NCBI GenBank assembly: GCA_910587175.1
Contig: CAJULH010000044.1
Location: forward strand, 1-16,276
Direction: 5' to 3'
Source: Candidatus Gastranaerophilales bacterium
Lineage (GTDB): Bacteria > Cyanobacteriota > Vampirovibrionia > Gastranaerophilales > Gastranaerophilaceae
DNA: 16,276 nucleotides
The translations under genes and the position numbers were made by a program. The notes under the pieces are model-generated. The model was not told the origin of the DNA and ran no database searches. It was given only the letters and a program-made list of their open reading frames with translations. This document shows, in pieces, positions 6,760 through 15,146 of this stretch; the stretch's first letter is position 1, and each line of letters begins with the position of its first letter.

Positions 6760-7002
6760 ATGCTAGAAACTACTGATATTAAAGAATTAATCACCATTTT
6801 ATTATTTCGAAAAGGGTATTCTATGAGACGACTTGTCAAAAAAATGAATGAAGCAGGATACCCGGAGATGACAATTGGCGGATTTTCAAAGATGTTGAAA
6901 ACAAAATCCATAAAGTTTACAAAGGTGCAGGAGATACTGGATTTTCTGGGCTATGGGCTTAAAGTAGTTGAAAAACCTGTGCAAAACAGCAGTAAAAGAT
7001 AA
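6760..7002 (+). CDS. Small helix-turn-helix (lambda-repressor-like) regulator
   Basis: The 80-residue product fits a compact XRE-like DNA-binding domain: a first helix with KELITILLFRKGYS (8-21), then MRRLVKKMNEAG (22-33), a turn and putative recognition helix IGGFSKMLKTKS (39-50), and a last helix ending LDFLGYGLKVV (60-70). It has no additional domain and a basic tail. No Shine-Dalgarno is present; TATAAAAT lies about 12 nt before the ATG, suggesting a near-leaderless message. The gene is divergent from the prepilin-like gene, and an inverted repeat in the shared 104-nt region is a candidate binding site. Control of the prepilin gene and of itself is inference from position. It converges on the helicase gene with no clear terminator between them. 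Confidence 0.72.
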   Translation: MLETTDIKELITILLFRKGYSMRRLVKKMNEAGYPEMTIGGFSKMLKTKSIKFTKVQEILDFLGYGLKVVEKPVQNSSKR

Positions 7003-7046
7003 TTTTCCTGAGTTATTTAGTTAAAATTTAAAATGCAATATGAAGG

Positions 7047-9359
7047 CTAATCCACATTTACAGGCTCGCGATTAATCGCTTTTATAGCCTCTTTTGCGTT
7101 CATTGCAATTTCGTCAGGAATATTGTCCACAACGGTTAACTGCCTTAAAACATCAATTGTACGTTTGAAAGCGCGGACAACATCTCCTTCGGTAAATTCC
7201 GTGTCGGCAAAGATTTTATCCCAAGCTTCAATGGATGAAACCTCTTCATTTGCAGAAAGTACCCAAGATTCAATCATAGAACAATATTCAGAATTTACAT
7301 TCATCATATTTTCAATTTTGTTTTCACGCTCCAGGAGGAAAATCTTTCTCCTGATATCTTTAATTTTTCCTAAAACCTTTCTTACATTTTGGGATGGCGG
7401 TTTAATTGGCGTGTTATCAAGGTTTCGAACTTCTTCTGTTGCAATGGCGCATATGACAGATGCAAGCTCATATGGAGCTAAATCATTTAAAAGATTAGAG
7501 AGAATAATCTCTGAAAGGTACAATTCATTTTCTATTCTAAGCCCCATTGTGATTTTGCCGGTCTCTGTCGGATAATCTTCAGAAAGGTTTCCCATAGTTT
7601 CCAAAATTCTTTTATGCGCAAGGAATTTTTGCCAATATACATCCTTTTGAAATTCAATCTCTTTTTGAAGCTGGCGTACTTTTTTTTGATACCTTTGAAA
7701 AAGCTCCAGTTCTTTTTTATGTTTTTTGTAAATTTTGCATCTGTCGCAGCCATAGCTTTGCATTTTGCTTAAAAGTTCTTTTGTTTTCTTTGCAAATTCA
7801 ACTACCTCGGGTGCATTTGGGTTTTTAGACTGGCGGCGCAAAGCTTTTAACGTGGTGCGGTGTTGGACGTATAAATTTTTATATTTCAAATAATCATCCA
7901 TATCTTCCGCTTTGTGACCAAATTTACATTTAAATTCTTTAATTGTAGTCATATTTTCTTCATACCGCTCAAGCTCTGCCTTTAGGGGTGAAATTCTATC
8001 TGTGGATGAAAAATAGCCAAAAGTTTTTAGTATGAGCTCTTTTGCTTCGTCTAAAGAAAACCTCTGTAAAAGGTTTAAAACCATCGAATAGCTTGGGGAA
8101 AATTTGCTTTCCAAGGGGTTTGAACCGCTGGTTGCAAGCTCGTACACTTCTTCGGGGCTTTGAAAAGGAGTGCCTACAATTACGACATATCCAATTTCAT
8201 CCATTCCGCGTCTTCCTGCGCGTCCTGACATCTGCAGAAATTCATTTGCAGTTAAAATCCTGTGTCCTTCATCTGTTCTTTTTGAGATGGAGCTTATAAT
8301 TGTAGTTCTTGCGGGCATATTTATGCCGGCTGCAAGAGTTTCTGTTGCAAAAACAACTTTGATAAGACCGTTTTGAAACATTCTTTCAACAAGGTTTTTC
8401 CATCCGGGTAAAAGTCCCGCATGATGCGATGCGATACCTCTTTTTACAAGTTCAATATGCGGATTATTGTATAAATACGGGTTTTCTGCAATATATTCAT
8501 CCACCATCTGCGCAGCTTTTATGGATTCTTCTTTGGTTAAAAGGTCTATAGAGCTGCATTTTATGGCGTTTTCATCGCATTTTTTTCTGGAAAATGTAAA
8601 ATATATGCAAGGCAGCATATTTTTCTCCTGCAGTGCAAGAACGATGTCCGTGCAGGGGTTTTTTATGCTTTTTTTACTGTTGAAGTATTTGTATTTACTC
8701 TCGGGTCTGATTTTTTTATTTAATGCACCCTCGGGGGTCATCAAAGGCAGGACAGTGTTTGGTTTTGAGCTGTCGTAATAGAAAAACCTTAAAGGAACAG
8801 GTCTAAAATCCGTATAGATATGTTCTGTTTTTGAATGTACTGTATTTATCCAGTCTGTAAGCTGGCGTGAATTTTGTACTGTTGCTGAAAGTGCTATTAT
8901 CTGGATATTTGTAGGACAATAGATAATACTTTCTTCCCAAACCGTGCCTCTGGATTCGTCATTCATATAGTGAACTTCATCTAAAACCACGTATTTAACA
9001 TCTTTTAAATTATCTGTCAGGCTGCCGAATGTTGTTCCATAGAGCATATTTCTGAAGACTTCCGTTGTCATAACAACAATCTGTGCATCGCGGTTTATTG
9101 TGGTGTCGCCCGTTAAAAGCCCCACTTTTTCTGTACCGTATTGTGTTGAAAAATCGTGAAATTTTTGGTTTGAAAGAGCCTTAAGCGGTGTTGTGTAAAA
9201 TATTCTCTGTCCGTTTTCAAGTGCAAGGTGAATGGCACTTTGCGCAATGCAAGTTTTTCCGGCACCTGTCGGGGCGCAAACCACAACGCTTTTGCCATCC
9301 TGAATATTTTTTATAGCTTCCTGCTGAAAATCATCCAGTTTAAAGTCAAATCCATACAT
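7047..9359 (-). CDS. DEVH-box RNA helicase, Ski2/Mtr4-like
   Basis: The 770-residue protein is a superfamily 2 helicase, probably acting on RNA in the cytoplasm. Visible motifs in order: Q-like FKLDDFQQEAI (6-16), Walker A APTGAGKT (29-36), TTPLKALSNQK (56-66), DEVH (127-130), SAT (158-160), FATETLAAGINMPARTT (337-353) and QMSGRAGRRG (376-385). Residues about 460-590 are Lys/Glu-rich and likely helical, with a CDRC pair at 538-541. The C-terminal part (about 600-760) matches the position and character of the DSHCT domain of Ski2-like helicases. Close relatives are common in the cyanobacterial lineage and Actinobacteria (HelY), where an RNA processing or turnover role is assumed. The ATG has no Shine-Dalgarno but a TGATAAAAT box six bases upstream. 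It lies 63 nt after the M16 gene. Confidence 0.92.
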   Translation of the reverse strand: MYGFDFKLDDFQQEAIKNIQDGKSVVVCAPTGAGKTCIAQSAIHLALENGQRIFYTTPLKALSNQKFHDFSTQYGTEKVGLLTGDTTINRDAQIVVMTTEVFRNMLYGTTFGSLTDNLKDVKYVVLDEVHYMNDESRGTVWEESIIYCPTNIQIIALSATVQNSRQLTDWINTVHSKTEHIYTDFRPVPLRFFYYDSSKPNTVLPLMTPEGALNKKIRPESKYKYFNSKKSIKNPCTDIVLALQEKNMLPCIYFTFSRKKCDENAIKCSSIDLLTKEESIKAAQMVDEYIAENPYLYNNPHIELVKRGIASHHAGLLPGWKNLVERMFQNGLIKVVFATETLAAGINMPARTTIISSISKRTDEGHRILTANEFLQMSGRAGRRGMDEIGYVVIVGTPFQSPEEVYELATSGSNPLESKFSPSYSMVLNLLQRFSLDEAKELILKTFGYFSSTDRISPLKAELERYEENMTTIKEFKCKFGHKAEDMDDYLKYKNLYVQHRTTLKALRRQSKNPNAPEVVEFAKKTKELLSKMQSYGCDRCKIYKKHKKELELFQRYQKKVRQLQKEIEFQKDVYWQKFLAHKRILETMGNLSEDYPTETGKITMGLRIENELYLSEIILSNLLNDLAPYELASVICAIATEEVRNLDNTPIKPPSQNVRKVLGKIKDIRRKIFLLERENKIENMMNVNSEYCSMIESWVLSANEEVSSIEAWDKIFADTEFTEGDVVRAFKRTIDVLRQLTVVDNIPDEIAMNAKEAIKAINREPVNVD

Positions 9360-9365
9360 AAGAAA

Positions 9366-9374
9366 ATTTTATCA
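9366..9374 (-). promoter_or_regulatory. Extended -10-like box of the helicase gene
   Basis: TGATAAAAT on the minus strand ends six bases before the helicase ATG, the same sequence and spacing as before rsmE. No Shine-Dalgarno lies between, so a transcript starting here would be leaderless. Read-through from the M16 gene 63 nt upstream is also possible, since no terminator is seen between them. Confidence 0.45.
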
Positions 9375-9422
9375 CAGAAATTATTTCCATGCTTCAGTTG
9401 TTTAATGGTTTTTGCTCTATAG

Positions 9423-12197
9423 TTATTTGTCGGCTTCATCTACAGACTTTTTATCTTCTGTGATTTTTGTATCTGAATTGAAGCTCTTTTGTGAAGTCAG
9501 AGGTGTATTATCCTTAACTGTTACATTTATATATGGGTTTGAAAAGTATTTGTTTGCAACAGCTAAAATGTCAGACTGTGTTACATTTAAAATTGCATTT
9601 TTATATTCTTCAAGATGGTTAATATTATACCCAAGTGCTCCATGCCAGCCAAGAAGGTTTGCATCATCCATATTTGTTTCAAGTGAGATTAAAATATTTC
9701 CTAAAATTTTGTCTTTGGCTTCCTGGAGTTCTTGTCCTGTAACATATTCTGTTTTTAGTCTGCAAATTTCTCTCAACATTCCCTTTTTTGCAGTTTCAAT
9801 ATTTTTGTTGTTTGTGCCAATGTATGCAACATATGCGCCGTCTCCTGCATTTTGAAGAAGGGTTGAGCCCACGGAGTATGCTAATCCCTGGTTATCACGA
9901 AGGTTTTTAAAGAGTCTTGAACTCATCCCCTCACCAAGGATAGCATTTATTACTTTTAAAGCTGCCAGGTCTTTTTCGTTGTAGATATTATCTGTCTTGA
10001 ACCCTATAAGTACCCAGGCTGTTTTTGTATCGTCTTTAATTACGGTTTCATTGATATTTTCTTCGGGTATAAAATTTGCAGTTTTGATATCCTTCAGGCG
10101 GATTTCTTTTTGTTTTTTATCTTTAAAGATATTTGTCATAGCATCAATGATTTTTTTATCATCAACGTTTCCGACCACGGTTATTACAAGATTTTTGGGC
10201 TCTAAAACTTTGTTGTAATATTCTATAATTTCTTCTTTTGTGACATTTGGAATATTTTTTTCAAGCACTGTTGAATTATTTCCGTAAATGCTTCCTTTAA
10301 ACGCTATGCTTTTAAATTTGTCTACAGCAAGGTTTAAAGCGCTGTCCTTCATTTGTTTTATGCTTGCAAGTTTTAGTTTTTTTACCTTTTCAATTTCATA
10401 GTTTGAAAAAGCAGGCTCGTTTATGACATCATTCAGGATTGAAAGTGCAGAATCAAGCTCATTTGTTGTGGTTAAAAGGCTTATATCAAAAGTATCATTG
10501 CCGGAGCTTAAAGAAAGTTTTATGCCTTTTTCATCCAAAAATTTGGCAAGCTCATCACTTTCCATTTTCTTTGTGCCTTTTGTTGCGCTTGAAGCGGTAA
10601 TGGTTGCAATGCCTGGAGTTTTTTCAATGAAGTTTCCGCCCACTGCCTGTATATCCATTGCTATAATTGAATTTGCCGGGTTTTTCTTTATTATTAATAC
10701 CGAACCGTTTGAAAGCTTGTATTTATCAATATTATTTGCGCTCTCAAGCTTTTGTGCCGGCGTTTGCGGTATTTTATTAACATCGCTGATTTCTTTTGTA
10801 TTGCTATCTTTTGTTTTTGGCATCACGGTCGATATTGCACTTTTGTTTTTGTCTAAATATTTTTTTGCAACTCTTATTACGTCAGCTTTTTTAACTTTTT
10901 CAATGTTGTTTAAATAATTATCATAATACCAAGTGTTGCCCCAAAACAGTGTTAAATACCCAAGCTCATTTGAAATATTTGAAATTGATTCTCTTGAATA
11001 GTAAGTGGATGTTTTTATCATATTGATTGCTTTTGCAACCTGGGCATCGGTAATTCCACCTTTTTTAATTAAGTCAATTTCTTTAAATATTTCTTCTTCC
11101 GCTTTATTTAAATTTTCAGGCTTGAGCGATGCCTGCACCACAAAAAGTCCGTCATCCATAAAGGTGGAATTGCTTGCAGAAATTGAATAAACAAGTTGTT
11201 TTTGTTCCTTTAACTTTTGGTTTAAAATTGAGCTTCTTGAATCTCCAAGAATTGTAGATAATACATCAAGTGCATAGCCGTCTTTATCATCTTTAAATTT
11301 AGGTGCTTTGTAAGCTATTGCCATATATCCGGTTGTAATATCTTTTTCTTCTGAAATCCTCAATTGTTTTTGAATAGTAGGTGCTTTCGGATAGATTCCT
11401 TCTTCAAAAGTTTTATTATTGTTTACAAAAAATTCCGCCACTTTTTTAATTGCATAGTCAGGGTCAATGTCTCCCACAATAACAGTCGTCATGTTTTGCG
11501 GAGAATACCATTTATTATAAAAATCAAGTATTTCATCTCTTGATATGGTTTCAATTACTTTATTAGAGCCTATTACCGGTCTAAAATACGGGTGGTATGG
11601 TTCACTTTGTGTATATATTACCCTAAAAAGGTTGTTGTACATAATATTTGTAGGACTGTCTTTTCCTTTTGAAATTTCTTCTAAAACAACAAGCCTTTCT
11701 TTTTCAAGTTCTTTTCTTGGAATCAACGGATTTAAAAGCATATCAGCATGTAATTCAAGCGCTTTATCAAATTCTTTGGCAGGAATGGTTATATAATAAT
11801 GTGTAAAATCTTTGCTTGTTGCAGCATTTGTAACTCCGCCTTTTGATTCCAGAATTCTGTCGAATGCTCCGGGCGGTGTTTTTTCTGTTCCCTTAAAGAA
11901 AAGATGTTCTAAAAAGTGTGCCACGCCTGAATTTTGATCATTTTCATTTACGGAGCCCGTTTTAATCCAGGTATCAATAGTTACAATAGGATTTGTTTTA
12001 ACAGGCATTACAATAACGGTTTGTCCTGTTGGAAGTTTTTGAACCGTATAATCTTTTGATAATACAGTTGAAGTGGTGTTTTTTATACTTTTGCTTTGAA
12101 CCGTACTCTGTTTAATTGGCGATTTGGTTTCTGCGCAGTATCCTGCGCTTAATGATAATATGCAAAAAGTTAATATTGTTAAAAATATTCTTCTCAA
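9423..12197 (-). CDS. Secreted M16-family zinc peptidase, tandem two-domain form
   Basis: The 924-residue product has a Sec signal peptide (about 1-22, cleavage near YCA|ET) and two tandem insulinase/processing-peptidase-like halves. The first half is catalytic: inverted zinc motif HFLEH at 94-98 (H94, H98 ligands, E97 catalytic base) and a downstream glutamate in VLEEIS (E173/E174) at the expected distance of about 76 residues. The second half (from about 490) keeps the fold but lacks HxxEH (TPGIATITASSATKG at the equivalent place); it retains SRLFKNLRDNQGLAYSV, the Arg/Tyr element of the partner domain. Such fused active plus inactive pairs form a closed peptide-degrading chamber, here presumably in the periplasm. 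The start is TTG, supported by GAGGA about eight bases upstream and by the signal peptide. It follows the radical SAM gene by 33 nt, so the two are probably co-transcribed. Confidence 0.93.
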   Translation of the reverse strand: MRRIFLTILTFCILSLSAGYCAETKSPIKQSTVQSKSIKNTTSTVLSKDYTVQKLPTGQTVIVMPVKTNPIVTIDTWIKTGSVNENDQNSGVAHFLEHLFFKGTEKTPPGAFDRILESKGGVTNAATSKDFTHYYITIPAKEFDKALELHADMLLNPLIPRKELEKERLVVLEEISKGKDSPTNIMYNNLFRVIYTQSEPYHPYFRPVIGSNKVIETISRDEILDFYNKWYSPQNMTTVIVGDIDPDYAIKKVAEFFVNNNKTFEEGIYPKAPTIQKQLRISEEKDITTGYMAIAYKAPKFKDDKDGYALDVLSTILGDSRSSILNQKLKEQKQLVYSISASNSTFMDDGLFVVQASLKPENLNKAEEEIFKEIDLIKKGGITDAQVAKAINMIKTSTYYSRESISNISNELGYLTLFWGNTWYYDNYLNNIEKVKKADVIRVAKKYLDKNKSAISTVMPKTKDSNTKEISDVNKIPQTPAQKLESANNIDKYKLSNGSVLIIKKNPANSIIAMDIQAVGGNFIEKTPGIATITASSATKGTKKMESDELAKFLDEKGIKLSLSSGNDTFDISLLTTTNELDSALSILNDVINEPAFSNYEIEKVKKLKLASIKQMKDSALNLAVDKFKSIAFKGSIYGNNSTVLEKNIPNVTKEEIIEYYNKVLEPKNLVITVVGNVDDKKIIDAMTNIFKDKKQKEIRLKDIKTANFIPEENINETVIKDDTKTAWVLIGFKTDNIYNEKDLAALKVINAILGEGMSSRLFKNLRDNQGLAYSVGSTLLQNAGDGAYVAYIGTNNKNIETAKKGMLREICRLKTEYVTGQELQEAKDKILGNILISLETNMDDANLLGWHGALGYNINHLEEYKNAILNVTQSDILAVANKYFSNPYINVTVKDNTPLTSQKSFNSDTKITEDKKSVDEADK

Positions 12198-12230
12198 TTT
12201 TTAAATCCTCATTTTAGTGATGGTTTTAAA

Positions 12231-13331
12231 TTATTTCACCTTCAGTTCGCAGCACATCTGGCATGCACTGAAGCTTTCAGAGTATTTCAGATTTTTTCTG
12301 AAACATTTAAATTTTGTTTCATTAAAAATATCAATCAGTTTTTTATCCCTGACATTTCCTATCTTAAATGATAAACAAGGATATACATCGCCCTGTGGGT
12401 TTATCATCATGTTGGAGAATGGATATTTACAAGGGTAATATATTTCTTTCGGGTGACGCTTTAGGTCGGCTGTATTTTCGGGAGTGAAAAAAGATTTGAT
12501 TCTTTTTATTTCATCATCAAAACTGCCGCCTTCAAATTTTGGCGAAAATCTTATTTTTGTTTTGGATTTTTTGCTCATTGAATTTATCTTTTTATAAACA
12601 TCTTCAAAATGCTTCATGTCAAAATACGGTTCTATGGGGTAATTCGGCTCATAGAAAACCGGTTCAAATTCGTCTTTTAAGACGGAATTTTGTTTAAGAT
12701 CATTATTTCTTAAAAATGAAATGCTTAAAAATTCAAAACCCATCTCTGTTGTGTATTCATAAAGTTTTAGTAAATCATCAATGTTGTTATTTAAAACTAT
12801 GGTCTTGATATCAACCATGGGTTTGTTTCTGTGTTTTATTCTCTTAAAATTCAGCATTTCAAGGTTTTTTGTAATTCTTTCAAAGATTCCTTCCCTGTTT
12901 CTGTTTAAATCATGGTTTTTACCCCAGCCGTCTATTGAAACAGATAAAAGCATCATATTGGATTTTATAAATGCATCAATAATTTCTTCATTTATTAAAA
13001 TGCCGTTTGTTACAACATTTAATTTGCCAAAAACTCTTTTAGATGTTTCAAAAAGGATTTCTTTAAAATCATGCCGGACCAATGGTTCTCCGCCAACGAG
13101 GGTTACAAAAGAATACTTTGGAATTTGTTTTATAATATTAAACCACTCTTGCGTCGACATTTCATTTTTTTTACGGTCTGAGCCAACATAACAATAGGGG
13201 CAGTTCAGGTTACATCTGTATGTAAGTTCGAAAAAATACCTTAAAGGTATTATAGCCTTTCCTTCTTTGTTGTTGTATGAAAACCCGGCATAAAAATCCC
13301 TTGCCGCGTCAAAAATTTTCGAGTAATCCAT
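12231..13331 (-). CDS. Radical SAM protein with SPASM-like C-terminus
   Basis: The 366-residue protein carries the radical SAM cluster motif C40-x3-C44-x2-C47 in YRCNLNCPYC, the SAM-binding GGEP at 80-83, and SIDGWG at 132-137. The C-terminal part (about 295-366) has a SPASM-like cysteine pattern: C301, C319 in INPQGDVYPC, GN at 325-326, C343, then C357, C360 and C361 in ACQMCC, suggesting an auxiliary iron-sulfur cluster. SPASM enzymes modify peptides or proteins in RiPP and quinone-cofactor maturation, or activate partner enzymes; the substrate here is unknown. Start ATG is preceded by AGAGGA four bases upstream. It is directly upstream of an M16 peptidase gene (33 nt), a pairing also seen in some peptide-maturation loci, and divergent from dnaA. 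Confidence 0.88.
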   Translation of the reverse strand: MDYSKIFDAARDFYAGFSYNNKEGKAIIPLRYFFELTYRCNLNCPYCYVGSDRKKNEMSTQEWFNIIKQIPKYSFVTLVGGEPLVRHDFKEILFETSKRVFGKLNVVTNGILINEEIIDAFIKSNMMLLSVSIDGWGKNHDLNRNREGIFERITKNLEMLNFKRIKHRNKPMVDIKTIVLNNNIDDLLKLYEYTTEMGFEFLSISFLRNNDLKQNSVLKDEFEPVFYEPNYPIEPYFDMKHFEDVYKKINSMSKKSKTKIRFSPKFEGGSFDDEIKRIKSFFTPENTADLKRHPKEIYYPCKYPFSNMMINPQGDVYPCLSFKIGNVRDKKLIDIFNETKFKCFRKNLKYSESFSACQMCCELKVK

Positions 13332-13384
13332 TTATTCCTCTTTCCCCGTTTGCATATACAGCTTACATCTTGCATTTGTATTTA

Positions 13385-13415
13385 ATTTTACTACAATATT
13401 TTTTTGTAGTAAAAT
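13385..13415. promoter_or_regulatory. Perfect 12-bp inverted repeat between the radical SAM gene and dnaA
   Basis: ATTTTACTACAA (13385-13396) and TTGTAGTAAAAT (13404-13415) are exact reverse complements around a 7-nt A/T spacer. Each arm ends outward in TAAAAT, a -10-like hexamer, one for each divergent gene. It lies 54 nt from the radical SAM start and 117 nt from the dnaA start. It could be an operator, a symmetric two-way promoter, or both. It does not match the DnaA-box consensus. Confidence 0.5.
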
Positions 13416-13418
13416 CTT

Positions 13419-13532
13419 ATGAAAAGAAGTCATGAGGAAAAAGGTTTAAAGATTAAAAGACTGCAAAAAGCGTTTCTGTTCGTCTTTTTTAATTCAACTG
13501 CCTTGTTAAAACAGAGTAAGGGAATATTTTAG
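13419..13532 (+). CDS. Possible 37-residue leader ORF abutting dnaA
   Basis: An ATG at 13419 opens a 37-codon frame rich in Lys/Arg at the N-terminal half (MKRSHEEKGLKIKRLQK) and hydrophobic in the middle (AFLFVFF). Its TAG stop directly touches the GTG start of dnaA, with no base between. There is no ribosome binding site, and the nearest -10-like box lies only three bases upstream, so the ATG might not be transcribed. It may be chance, or a leader peptide coupling translation to dnaA. Confidence 0.2.
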   Translation: MKRSHEEKGLKIKRLQKAFLFVFFNSTALLKQSKGIF

Positions 13533-14927
13533 GTGCCTGATTTAACTTTAAATTATGAAAAAATCTGGGAAGAAGCAAAAGGAATTTTAAAAGAAAAAAT
13601 TCCAAATTCTACATTTGAACCTTGGGTTGTGCCTATTTCTCCTGCAAAAGAAAATGAAGAATATTTTAAAAAAGATTATCTTGTTTTAAAAAGCGACCAG
13701 TCTTTCGGTGTTTCGTTTTTAAACCAGAAATATTTTTCGGAAATTCAAAGTGCAGTAAATTTGGCATCCGGTGAAAATCTGCCCGTCAATATAATCTTCG
13801 TACCGTCGAACGTTAAGAAGGCGCCAAAAAAGAAAGAAAAACCCTCTGAGCACATTGTATTAATGAAAGAGCAAATTGATAATCTGAAACAAATGCAATC
13901 TTTCTGTGCCCTGAATTTAAAATACACATTTGAAAATTTTGTTGTGGGGGAGAATTCTCTTGTGGCTTATAATGCAGCAAAGCAGGTATCAGAAGCTCCC
14001 GGGCAAAAATTTAACCCTCTTTTTATATCCGGTTCCGTGGGAATCGGTAAAACCCATCTTATGCAGGCGATAGGACATAATATCCTAAAGAATTTTCCGG
14101 ATTTAAAGGTAAAGTATGCCAAAGCGGAAGAATTTACAAACCAGCTTGTAGAATCCTGCTTAAACAGACAGGAATCAACCCAAAAAATGAAGAAATTCAG
14201 GGATAAATACAGAAATGTAGACGTCTTGCTTTTGGATGACATACAGTTTGCTGAAGGCAAAAAAAGGACAGAGGAAGAGATTTTCCATACTTTTGATGCG
14301 CTTTTTCATGCTGGTAAACAGATAGTTTTTGCATCAGACAGACCTATTTCATCCTTTAAAAACACGCCCGACAGACTAAAAAGCAGATATGAATGGGGAC
14401 TTATGGTGGATTTGCTTGTGCCTGATTTTAAAACGAGGGTTGAAATCATAGAAAAACATGCAGTTAGGTCAAATTATGAAATATCAAAAGATGTAGCGGA
14501 ATTTTTGGCTGAAACCTTTGATAATAATGTGCGGGAGCTTGAAGGAGCTTATAACAAAGTGAGCGCCTATGCTTCAATTAAAGGGATAGAACTTACTGTG
14601 GATGCTGCAAAGGAAATTTTGGGTTTAAAAGATGGCGCAAGAAAAATAACGCCTGATATTATTATTGAAAAGTGCGGCGAATATTTTGGAGTGTCAAAGA
14701 AAGATATACTTTCCGCATCCCGCTCAAAAGAGGTTAAAAATGCCAGACAGACGGCAATTTATCTTACCCGTGAAATTTTAGATTTGAGCTTTCCTGCAAT
14801 GGGTGAGATTTTCAATAAAAACCATACAACAATTTTATATTCTTACGAAAAGTTGAAAAAAGACCTTTTAACGGACAGAACTTTGCAGACAACTATTCCG
14901 GAGCTTGAAAGGCTTGTGAGGGAGTAG
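13533..14927 (+). CDS. dnaA: Chromosomal replication initiator protein DnaA
   Basis: The 464-residue protein binds DnaA boxes and melts the origin in an ATP-dependent way. Domain I (about 5-85, with WEEAKGILKEKI) is followed by a short linker (about 92-125), the AAA+ core and domain IV. In the core are YTFENFVVGENS (131-142), Walker A GSVGIGKT (167-174), Walker B VLLLDDI (231-237), sensor I FASDR (266-270), the Arg-bearing RLKSRYEWGL (281-290) and sensor II NVRELEGAYNKV (332-343). Domain IV ends with the signature ARQTAIYLTREI (404-415) and NKNHTTILYSYEK (428-440); the usual RDHTT Asp is Asn here. The start is GTG, with AAGGGA about nine bases upstream, and matches where domain I should begin. 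dnaN is not adjacent. A strong terminator follows. Confidence 0.97.
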   Translation: MPDLTLNYEKIWEEAKGILKEKIPNSTFEPWVVPISPAKENEEYFKKDYLVLKSDQSFGVSFLNQKYFSEIQSAVNLASGENLPVNIIFVPSNVKKAPKKKEKPSEHIVLMKEQIDNLKQMQSFCALNLKYTFENFVVGENSLVAYNAAKQVSEAPGQKFNPLFISGSVGIGKTHLMQAIGHNILKNFPDLKVKYAKAEEFTNQLVESCLNRQESTQKMKKFRDKYRNVDVLLLDDIQFAEGKKRTEEEIFHTFDALFHAGKQIVFASDRPISSFKNTPDRLKSRYEWGLMVDLLVPDFKTRVEIIEKHAVRSNYEISKDVAEFLAETFDNNVRELEGAYNKVSAYASIKGIELTVDAAKEILGLKDGARKITPDIIIEKCGEYFGVSKKDILSASRSKEVKNARQTAIYLTREILDLSFPAMGEIFNKNHTTILYSYEKLKKDLLTDRTLQTTIPELERLVRE

Positions 14928-14974
14928 TTTTAAATAAGTTTAGTTTGACATTAAAAGTGGCGCAATGCTGAAAT

Positions 14975-15006
14975 AAAAAGCGGGTTAGATGTTAGACCCG
15001 CTTTTT
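14975..15006 (+). terminator. Rho-independent terminator of dnaA
   Basis: AAAAAGCGGGT (14975-14985) and ACCCGCTTTTT (14996-15006) form a perfect 11-bp stem with a 10-nt loop. Because the stem has A5 on one side and T5 on the other, it could work in both directions, but only dnaA ends here on the plus side. Confidence 0.88.
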
Positions 15007-15057
15007 AGAGTATGATTATTACAAAGAACCTGATTATGCATCTAAATCAATATTTTT

Positions 15058-15146
15058 TCTGCAAGCGCCGCTTCGCCGTCTGCCTGTGCCATTCTTGTTT
15101 TGTTGGTTTGACTGTTTATAGTGCCCCAATGGGCTTTTCGGGAACA
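15058..15146. other. Locally GC-rich block of foreign composition
   Basis: Roughly 15060-15090 is far richer in G+C than anything around it (for example GCAAGCGCCGCTTCGCC). Several frames read as plausible protein at once. On the minus strand an open frame from about 15165 to a TAG at 15042 includes MAQADGEAALAEKILI (15092-15042). The plus strand reads SASAASPSACAILVLLV and, in another frame, into the XRE gene. I cannot identify it; a repeat element or a scrap of another gene is possible. Confidence 0.3.

Noticed and set aside
10423..10917. 164-codon plus-strand frame inside the M16 gene, and similar ones at 7123-7575, 9412-9855 and 12781-13191
   Set aside because: They are antisense to clearly real genes, have low-complexity hydrophobic translations and no ribosome sites.
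15012..15128. Longer N-terminus for the XRE protein starting at 15012
   Set aside because: The extra residues come from the GC-rich block, are Cys-rich and unlike any XRE protein, and no ribosome site precedes 15012.
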